Assembly: GCA_018398575.1 (NCBI GenBank)
Contig: JAGTXZ010000008.1
Location: 682,001-746,000, forward strand
DNA: 64,000 bases
Direction: 5' to 3'
Source: Ampelomyces quisqualis
Lineage: Eukaryota > Ascomycota > Dothideomycetes > Pleosporales > Phaeosphaeriaceae
In this document: positions 56,597 to 64,000 of the stretch, in pieces
Layout of the letters: each line of letters starts with the position of its first letter
Numbering within the stretch: the first letter of the stretch is position 1
Notes under the pieces: model-generated
The model's database searches: none
The model's input: the letters and a program-made list of their open reading frames with translations, nothing else
What the model was told of the DNA's origin: nothing
Program-made: the position numbers and the translations under genes

Positions 56597-57522
56597 ATCT
56601 CTTCCAGTCAGAGCACTTTGTCTAACGACAGCTTCCTGAGGCCGATACCTACCAAGCTTACGCCGAAGACGAGGGCGCAAGCAGCACGATCATGCGAAAA
56701 TCGACAGGCTCGGACCACGCCGTATCACTTGCTTCTTGACGGTTCTGCTTTTGAGATTACGCTAGCAGACGTACCCGGGGAGTTATGAAACCAGGGAGTG
56801 ATGTGTATTGCGACTGAGGTGGCGTCCTGCATTGGCTCATTCTTTGAGAGAGAAGGCGGGATTTGAGCATCTCTGCAATTGAGGAGATTGAGAAGTCCGC
56901 AGACAGCTTGTATCCCACTTGGCTTCACTGGATTCGTTGCATCCAGGCATTTGTAGAATCCACACATCACGACTCTAGCATACTCTCGTATCCACCACGC
57001 CCACATGTCTCACCGTGTCCATATTCATACACATCCAAAGTCGCACTCCTGACACCTTGTCCCCTACCACAGAATGTCCTCCCCAAACCTATCCACCAAC
57101 CCCCCATTCCCATCCAGCCTTTCAATCACACCCCATACAATCCCTCAGACTCTCCTCCACGCCAACCACCCTTTCTTCCCTCCCCCCCCCACAAGCCCAC
57201 TCCGCACTCGTCCCGGACGCAACAACACCCACCTCCCCCAGCGTCGTCGACGGAAGACGTTGTGCGCACACGGGACTGGAAAAGCATGTCGCGACCCCAG
57301 GGGACGTCAAAAGCAAGAGAAAACCCCGCGTAGGAGGAGGGCGGCAAAAGCGTATAGAAAAGGAGGTGGTGTACGGTGTTGGTAGACGGGAATTTGATTT
57401 CGCAGCCGAACCACTGCGGTAGGGAAAGATGTGAGAGGGGGGAAGAAATAAAAAAAATTAAAAAAAAAAGGGTATGCTGCGTGGGAGATGGTTGGGGGAC
57501 CAGGGCCAACTGCTGGTCACGA
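56597..57522. other. Spacer with a possible small basic ORF
   Basis: 920 bases between convergent genes. A plus-strand frame at 57074-57385 (103 codons, start MSSPNLSTNPPFPSSLS) is Pro-rich then very basic (RRRRKTLCAHGTGK) and follows a leader-like CA-rich stretch. Another overlapping frame (57015-57422) is equally open, so neither is compelling. A-rich 57448-57472. Confidence 0.35.
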
Positions 57523-60300
57523 CTATTTGGGGTTGAGATGGGTGTTGAAAAACTGCTTGACTTGCTCGTTGGCTCCGCCGAGATGGGTTCGCGGAAGGCC
57601 AATGACTTTCAGACCCATCAGGGAGCGCGCTCTGCTGACTGTGGAAATGCTGTTAGCGCAAGTGTACCACACGCACGGACATGGGGGGAAAGCATACGCG
57701 CAACGTATATTTGACTTGGCTCGAAAGCTCTCGAGAGATCGACTATGACTCGGTCGAGTGTCATGCCCTTTTTCTGGGCGTCAGCTTCTTGTAACTTTGC
57801 ATAGGCTTCACGGGACATCCTACCTGAGACTTGTGGACAGTAATGGCGTAGCCTGCCATGAGCGGAATCTGTGTTCGCGATAACAAGCTGAAGGGTTCTT
57901 CGTTGCCCAGCTCGCTCGCAGTACAGTCGGCAAAGATGGTCCTCGTCGTGCCATTGTCGAATCTGACAATAGGCCATGGCAGCTTCTTGTTCTGTCCGGC
58001 AAAGATTTTGATCTGCTCTTCAAAGTACCGAGCGTGTGCGCCTCTTGTGAAGGATGCACCCACTGGAGCGCCGTTTCTATCTTCTGCCTTTCGGGGCAGT
58101 TTCTTGTCATCGAACGGCTCGAATCCAGTGATGGTCCCTTGAGACCCATTGACTAGGCCACCATTCGGGTCAAGGTTGGCTTGAAGCACCACCCGCATGC
58201 CTTCTTTCAGCTGGACGTATACTTCGTAACGGTGCTCTCTCTGCGTTTCGGGATCAGCAGATTGTCAATGAGTAACCTGCTATACATACCAGCGCGGCTA
58301 AAGTACCGTCCTCACCCGGACGTTGATTCTTCTCCAGAGAGGTGTCGTCCTTGTGATGATCTTTCCAGTTGAAGTGGTCGACACATTTGTATGTCGTTGC
58401 TTCTGCAGGAAGTTTCGCAATATTCTCGTTGTTGATACGATCTACGTCATCACGTCTGGCGAACAGCTTGATAGCACCTTCCGTTTCGGAGGTGTGATTG
58501 AGCAGAATGTTCGCGTGGGGTTTCAGAATGACGCCGTCAGTACGTATCTTCTGCAGGATGCTGATGAACTTCCTGTCGCTCTGTCTGTGGATCTCGGTAA
58601 GATTGACATGTTTGAAGTCGCATTCTTGCCATGCCTTTGAGCGAAAGGCCCATTTGTCAATATCCAACCACCTGTCTTCGCCACAGCGTTTGTTCTCGCA
58701 CCGATACTCCTTGGGGCGCCACTGGTTGTCGCGAGCCAGTTCCCAGCCACACCCAATGCAGTGTTGAAATGGCTTCACAGGAGACAGCTGACAAAAGTCG
58801 CCCGTAACGATGACCTGTGCACCACCGAATGGCCCACCGCCATACTTTTCGCCTCTGGACGTCTTCATCACCACGTTCAAACGCTCGAAGAGAAGGTTTT
58901 CAACCATACTAATCTCATCGATGACAAGCACGTCGGTGGTGTCGAATCGCTCATAGACTTCTTTCCCATGTGAAGCTTGCATGAGCTTGTCAAGTGGCTT
59001 CTTCATGCTGTCAGGTGTCCACCCTGCGAACGCCCAAGTGGTAACGCCACCAACATTGAGGGCAGCAAGATTCGTAGGTGCCACTATTTTGACTCGTTTT
59101 CCGACATTTTGAAGTTGTTTGACAAATGCTTTCAGAATGGTACTCTTTCCACAACCGGCTGAACCAGTGTAGAAGACGTTGTGACCCTGGAGGATCAGGT
59201 CAACGACTTTCTGTTGTTCGGGCTTGAGAACTGGTTCGGGGTCCACAGGTGCGGAAGTAATATTTGACGGACCGGCAGACCGCAGTGCAGACGGGGCTTG
59301 TGTTTTGGACTGGAGTGCTGCTAGGGCAGCAGGATCCTCCATGAGAGAGAAGTCCAGAGACCGGGGATGGGCAGCTGTGTACGGTGGTGGTGGTTCGTAA
59401 TATTCTGATGCATTTAAGGCCCTTGCAAAGTGGCCGTCGTAGCCATGTCGTGATGCTGGAGCGGTTGTATTCTCCTGTAGCCATGCGTCCGCCTCCCCCC
59501 TCGTTGCGAAGCCCTTGTGTTTCGTGCCAGGATATCCTTTAAGTTGTCTTTCTGCTTCCACCCACTCTGTGTAGACTCCCGGTACATGGCCGGCAGCCAC
59601 AGCATAGTATTTCTTCTTTTTCGATGTCTTTGGTCTTGATTCTGGCTCGGGGCTAGATGCAATTTCTAGCGGATTATGCTGAGTGCCCATGGGCAAGATT
59701 GATGCTTCTGTTGTCATTATTTTCGGGTGCGAGTGTTGCAAAATGCGATGTTCTGTGGGACGTTCTATCCGCCGATGCTTGTGCTCCATGTATGGGCTCC
59801 GTGATCTGGACTGTCTCATGCTGACTTGTTGTGACACAGCGCTTGGACCCCGACGTCTCTGTTCGTACAAAGCTGCGCCAGGTAGGAAGGGTGCTCCGGA
59901 AACATGGGATGAGACCGCCGATTGCTTGTGGTTTGCAGTGTCAGGCGTGTCGTAGTGCTTTCTCTTCTTTGGCGGCATACGTCTATCACTGCGTGTGGAT
60001 ATATGCGGGAGCGGTATATTTCCGAAGTCGTCAAGTCTTGTGTGCTGGTCTAGCGTGCGGCTATGCGCGGGCGGTTGTCGTCGAGGGAAAGGGTCAGAAG
60101 CAATTCGTACCGTGGGGTATTCCGGCGCAACGGCAGCACCATAGCCATAGGCGAGCGGTTCTGGTCCGCGACCGTCGAAGAATGCTCTGTCTACTAGAAC
60201 ATGAGCGGACCATGCGCTGTAAAACAAAGGCAGAAGGGAGAGTACCGGTATACTTACACTGAAGTGGCAGCGAATAGCGAGGGTCATTGAACCCACTCAT
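57523..60300 (-). CDS. PIF1-family DNA helicase with N-terminal RNase H1-type hybrid-binding domain
   Basis: An 851-residue protein in five exons: 60258-60300, 58290-60193, 57824-58240, 57698-57773 and 57523-57638. All introns are GT-AG, of 49-64 nt. The first acceptor is TAGTAG, so exon 2 could also begin at 60190. Residues about 220-265 (KYYAVAAGHVPGVYTEWVEA, then GFATRGEADAWLQ) are the small domain found at the N-terminus of RNase H1, which binds RNA/DNA hybrids. The PIF1 helicase core follows: GSAGCGKST, APTNLAALNVGG, VLVIDEISMVE, VTGDFCQLSPV, LTEIHRQ, AGYAITVHKSQ and ALSRARSLMGLKVIG. A CxxC pair set (CIGCGW...CENKRCGE) is inserted in the core and may bind zinc. Likely nuclear or mitochondrial genome maintenance; basic KKRKHY near residue 90 suggests nuclear entry. 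Confidence 0.93.
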
Positions 60301-60862
60301 GGCACTGGACAATCGCAAGGCAATTACTACCCAGGCGAAATCCAAGGATCAAAACCTGTTGTCATAGCAGACCAACTCCAGACAAAACGTATGCACCGTT
60401 CGTGTATAGTTTGCCGTATGACGATAAAATTGCCCGCAACTACGCGAGCGCGCATCCAGGCGCGAAGAACACGCGAACTCACGCGCTAATTTGGTTCTCG
60501 GCTCCCCAGCGATGGCGTGGGGAAGCGATCTTGACACCCGAACTCCTCCGTGCTTGAAGCTTCAGTGCTTGACATGCATCAATTTCAGCATTCTCTGCGT
60601 TTAAACAATCTCGACACTGTCACGTAGAATGACACATGATCTTAGCTGTTTAATCTCTGTTCTGCTAATCAAGTCTGCCTTGATCAAATAACGACCTGAC
60701 TTTCCAATTCCGAGACGAACGTCCAAACCTCATACCCGGCCCACGACCCAAGCGACCTCCGGTCGGCTTGGTGGAGCGGGTAGTCGCCAACAGCATACCA
60801 AATGATAGTCCAAATCTTCACCAAAAACCACACCTTCGTCTCCCACCCTCCAGCAGCCCCCC
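60301..60862. other. Spacer between the helicase start and the methyltransferase end
   Basis: 560 bases with no supported gene. The left half is the helicase promoter side, the right half 3' flank. Confidence 0.45.
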
Positions 60863-61793
60863 TCAACCCGCCTTAAACCCAACACCAACATGAATATCCC
60901 ATCTCATATACGCCCCACTCTCCATATCCCTCACAGCTTCCTCCCTCCTCCTCTCCACCTCCTCCGCCCCCCAATACCCCTCTTCCCCAGCCTTGCTCAA
61001 ATTCCCCAACGCCCCAAACACCCCGCCAATCGCAGTCTCCGTAAACTCGCGCCTCTGCTCAACCAGCCTATCCGTACTAACCACATCCTCCCGCACACCG
61101 CGCAACCCCGCGTCGCGAAAAAGCCGCCCCAAGTCCGGAAACGAGAATCCAAAGCGCTGCATGAGCGTATTATTAAACTGCATCAATCCTGCGGTGAGTG
61201 CATGGCCCGGTGAAGATTCCCCATCTGCGCCGCGGAAGCCGCGTGCGTTGGGAAAGTTGCCCTCGGTCCAGGTGATGCAGCCGCCTGGTTTGAGCATGGT
61301 GACGAGGTTGGCGAGAGTAGACTGCCAGACGTCGATGGCGCCCATGGCGATGATGGCTAGGCGAACGTTTACGAGGTCAAAAGTTCCTTGGAGGGCCGTG
61401 GGGAGGGGCTTTTTGAAGTCGAGGAGGTCGAGGGAGACGTTGGGTGGGAGGGATGTCGCGGGGAGGTATTGTTCAGAGGAGATGTCGTAGCCGTGGAAAG
61501 TTTGGGTCGAGGGCGAGACGGAGGCGAGGTCTTTGAGCCAGATTCCTGTTCCGGTGGCGACGTCGGCGATGCGTGCATCGGAGGGTAAGTTGGCTGCGAT
61601 GGATGGGTGGAGGGAGTATCCGATGCTTCTGAGGGGTGTAGAGTTAGGCATGCAGACGTCTGCTTCCATATCGGTGAGAAGGAACTTACTTGGTCCAGAT
61701 ACCATGTTGCTTGAGCAGGCGCTTTTGTTCCTCAGAAGCGCGCCCGAGCCAATATGGCTCATCGTGGTTGCCGTTCGTCGTCATGCTGGTCAT
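60863..61793 (-). CDS. SAM-dependent methyltransferase (class I)
   Basis: A 289-residue enzyme. Exons are 61690-61793 then 60863-61628, with a 61-nt intron (GTAAGT...CCCTCAG). The first exon encodes MTSMTTNGNHDEPYWLGR and EEQKRLLKQHGIWTK, and the splice joins it to SIGYSLHPSI. Motif I is IADVATGTGIW, the SAM-binding loop. FHGYDIS and FDLVNVRL follow, and LKPGGCITWTEGNF is the post-motif strand. The fold resembles fungal LaeA/UMTA-like methyltransferases of unknown substrate. It is not beside a biosynthetic backbone gene. The sense strand is C-rich in the first half and extremely G-rich in the last 250 bases. A regulatory or small-molecule role cannot be decided from sequence. Confidence 0.9.
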
Positions 61794-62352
61794 GGAGTTG
61801 GTTTGTGTGCTTGAAAGGTCTCGGAAGATTTGTTAGGCACGAAGATTGAGTCTACCTGAAGAGAACGTTTACCTCCAACTGGTGGAAAGGCTACCTGGCC
61901 CACTGCGAGATCTTGACTGTTGACTAGCGTCAATGGCCAGCTCAGCCTTTACCGGTACTTGCGCCACACGGGTAGATGGAATACGAATAAAATCGAAGAT
62001 CGAAGATCTTGGGCGGGTGGCCGGGTAGTCCTCAGCCTTTTGCCCCGCTTTGTTACGCCCATGAAAAACCGGCATTGCCAAACGAGGAAGGTGCCTGAAG
62101 ACGCAAAGCCCGAAATCGAGTAAGAAGTGAGATACAGTGTTAAAAAATGGGCGTTGGGCCATGTCAAGCTAGATATATATCAAGATTACCGTGCCTCAGG
62201 CGTGCAGCCAGTGAAGCTTCGTAGGGGCTACGATTTGTATTCGACGAAGGGGTAGGCCGAACACATCAAGTGCACAACAAAAAGGTAAACTGCAAAATTG
62301 ACGACGGGTAGCAGAAGGAAAATTCTCAGATTGTGTCATCTACAATCAAGTT
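61794..62352. other. Spacer between methyltransferase and AA9 gene
   Basis: 560 bases: methyltransferase promoter side and AA9 3' flank. No gene supported. Confidence 0.45.
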
Positions 62353-63343
62353 CTAACCCGTCCATACAGCAGGCCCAGGTGCCTGGTAAGACCTAGTCTG
62401 AAGTCGCGTCAGCCGTTGAAAGACAAATGTTGGGCAAGACGACTTACCGAGTAGATGTTGATTTTGATACCTGGATCGTTCGCGCTGTACGCGCCTGGAA
62501 ACGAAACGAGGGGATTGGGTGTACTATTTCCTCCACCGGAAACACTGAGTTGTGCGCATGAGATGTAGACTAAAGGTAGGATGCGAGATCAGTGTGTGTC
62601 CTCATAATTTGTGTAGTTACCTTGCTGCAGATGTATCAGGAACAATAATGGGACAAACATACTAGACAGTGTTAGCAATCGTCTATGAAGATAGGGTCGT
62701 ACTCGTGCTTGCTACTCACCACTGTGCTCCTCCGGCATTGCTGGCCTGATGCAGGGCAATATGCTCGATCCTCAGCAAATAATCACCCGAGGGTAAGTTC
62801 TCGGGGATATTCGCCGTAATACTCCCCTTATCTACACGTCGTCAGCGCATCCCACCACACCAAATCCTTCTACTCACTCAAACTCGCCCAGCTCAACCCC
62901 CCATTCAGCACCTGCGCCGGCTCACTATACGTCTTGAACCACACCTGCCCCGCACCATCCCATGTCGCCGCTGTTTGTCCCGCGGGGACCTTGGCCATGT
63001 AAAACTGGATCGGGCCCTGGTGGAAGATATTCGGACTCGCAGTGAACGTAACACTGCCTCCAGCGCTAACTTTCTGGATATGAGGAGCACGCTGACCAGA
63101 GGCGGTGTAACATCGAATCTGCTCGGAAGAAACGTCACTGAGGCCGGCGTTGGAGTATTGGTTGACGGTTGTCCGCACGGTGGTCCATGAGCCGCTGCCG
63201 GTAGAGGGGAAGGTGTCTGAACACGCGAATTAGTGTGTGGCAAGTTGAGGCGAGAGAGGAGACATGCAGTGACGGGGCTGCAGCGCAGCGGCATTGATTG
63301 CCTCAGCGGCGAAGGCGACGCTGATGGCTGTGAAGAACTTCAT
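62353..63343 (-). CDS. AA9 lytic polysaccharide monooxygenase
   Basis: A 230-residue secreted copper enzyme that oxidatively cleaves cellulose. Exons: 63268-63343, 62878-63216, 62721-62831, 62448-62569 and 62353-62397. The signal peptide MKFFTAISVAFAAEAINAAA is followed by LQPR and then HYTFPSTGSG, where the His would be the N-terminal copper ligand. The second ligand is His in NIFHQGP, and the axial Tyr lies in QFYISC. The Gln/His context is HIALHQASNAGG, and the disulfide Cys are in QIRCYTA and YISCAQ. The end APGPAVWTG is typical. There is no CBM1. Intron 1 appears to be GC-AG (donor GCATGT); a GTCACT donor six bases upstream would give HTFPST instead. Intron 3 (62570-62720) is a twin intron, described separately. 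Unlike many AA9s the loop after the first strand is short. Confidence 0.92.
62570..62720 (-). other. Spliceosomal twin intron (stwintron, donor-split type) in the AA9 gene
   Basis: After the codons for GGAQ plus T, the minus strand reads G, then an intron GTGAGT...GCTAACACTGTCTAG (62719 down to 62662), then TATGTT and on to CCTACCTTTAG (62570). Removing the internal 58-nt intron joins G to TATGTT and creates a consensus donor GTATGT for an external 93-nt intron. Removing that in turn joins CAG-T to TC-TAC, giving Q-F-Y-I-S-C, the conserved AA9 strand. Splicing as two ordinary introns would leave a 41-nt exon, changing F to 14 mostly hydrophobic residues. Internal branch point CTAAC; external candidate CTGAT. 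Confidence 0.82.
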
Positions 63344-64000
63344 GGTTGCGCGATGAATGGACTGGACTTCGAGACTTACAAATCTGTTTGAGCCTACGAG
63401 GCAGTAAAGTCCTCTTGTCTTATTATATACCACGCGATTCATGGCCTGCGTCAGTGAATGCCACGCTTGTCCTGGTGATAGATTGAACACTTTATGCGGT
63501 GGGAGTTTCGAGTGTTCCGAATGCGGTAATCTGATATTGCGAAACAATCTATATATCTGGGTTTTGATCACGCGAAGCCCGGCGCCTCGGCAATAGGCAT
63601 ACTGCCGGCTTTTTGAAGCTGATGCGCTGCAGGAAGTCTGCTCGCCTGTTCGAGTTGCACGTGTGGTACTATCAGGTCGAAAGACATAATGCTGTGAGAG
63701 AAACAAAGAGAATCAAGCAGGAGTGGCAGAGGAGAAATGATAGTTGATATGTGCTTCGCATAGCATTCCACTCATTCGAATCCGCGCCATCCATTGCATT
63801 CGTGAGCTTCTCTGGAGGCCGGAAAGCGATCTGAAGATGTCGATAGACGAGGCGCGATGTGATAAGCTCATGCATGACGAGGGCGACACGTCCGAGATAT
63901 CCGGTCCTTGAATGCGGCCCTGCCATCGTGATTGTGAATATAATCACCAGCTCAAAGCTGAGTCAACACCAGTCCAGAGCACTGCCAAACAGAAGCTGCC
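63344..64000. other. AA9 promoter side, to the window edge
   Basis: 660 bases. Minus-strand frames at 63568-63771 and 63672-63947 are open but unrecognised, and one runs close to the window edge. I support no gene. Confidence 0.4.

Noticed and set aside
62621..62661. 41-nt microexon between two ordinary introns in the AA9 gene
   Set aside because: It keeps frame but replaces the conserved Phe of GGAQFYISC with 14 hydrophobic residues. The nested-intron reading restores the family sequence exactly.
1..64000. tRNA, rRNA or CRISPR loci
   Set aside because: No B-box-like GGTTCGANNCC with a matching cloverleaf, no rRNA core sequence and no spacer-repeat pattern was found by reading. A tRNAscan run would settle the tRNA point.

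Overview
This is a 64 kb stretch of a filamentous ascomycete chromosome. The genes have several very short introns (mostly 44-70 nt) with CTAAC-type branch points. The families are fungal: a Zn2Cys6 regulator, a GPI-anchored GH18 chitinase, GT90, GH105, an AA9 LPMO and DHA1/Dal5 MFS transporters. One retrotransposon has been flattened by C-to-T changes on both strands, as repeat-induced point mutation (RIP) does. The gene set fits Dothideomycetes, probably Pleosporales, but that placement is inference. No bacterial operon logic, CRISPR array, rRNA or recognisable tRNA is present.

Layout. 0-8 kb: end of a probable transcription factor, an MDR quinone oxidoreductase, the elongation factor Spt5 and a DHA1 MFS exporter. 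8.4-13.4 kb: a 4,959-bp Ty1/copia LTR retrotransposon on the minus strand, with 165-bp LTRs, a 5-bp target duplication (AAACA) and a tRNA-Met-half-like primer site. 13-30 kb: gene-poor, with a small secreted/membrane protein, a Zn2Cys6 regulator and a large Ser-rich chitinase. 30-32 kb: a seven-exon DEAD-box helicase. 34-45 kb: a second protein of the small membrane family, a GT90 glycosyltransferase, a large acidic DUF2457-like protein and an HSL-type alpha/beta hydrolase. 45.5-46.1 kb: an overlooked Dal5-type permease pseudogene. 47-57 kb: GH105 hydrolase, Hsp90, a Gly/Val-rich unknown, a mercaptopyruvate sulfurtransferase, APC11 and an acidic unknown. 57.5-64 kb: a PIF1-type helicase carrying an RNase H1-like hybrid-binding domain, a SAM methyltransferase and an AA9 polysaccharide monooxygenase.

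The genes do not form one pathway. Core housekeeping genes (Spt5, Hsp90, APC11, DEAD-box helicase, sulfurtransferase) are mixed with plant-polymer and cell-wall genes (AA9, GH105, chitinase, GT90). There is no backbone enzyme for a secondary-metabolite cluster.

The most interesting observation is in the AA9 gene. The only splicing that restores the conserved Q-F-Y-I-S-C active-site strand treats 62570-62720 as a spliceosomal twin intron (stwintron). An internal GT-AG intron sits between the first and second bases of the external intron's donor. The same gene and APC11 also each appear to use a GC-AG intron with the donor GCATGT. Other points of note are the sparing of the LTRs from RIP, a pair of dispersed small membrane paralogues, a switch from C-rich to G-rich sense strand inside several accessory genes, and three coding or non-coding minisatellites.
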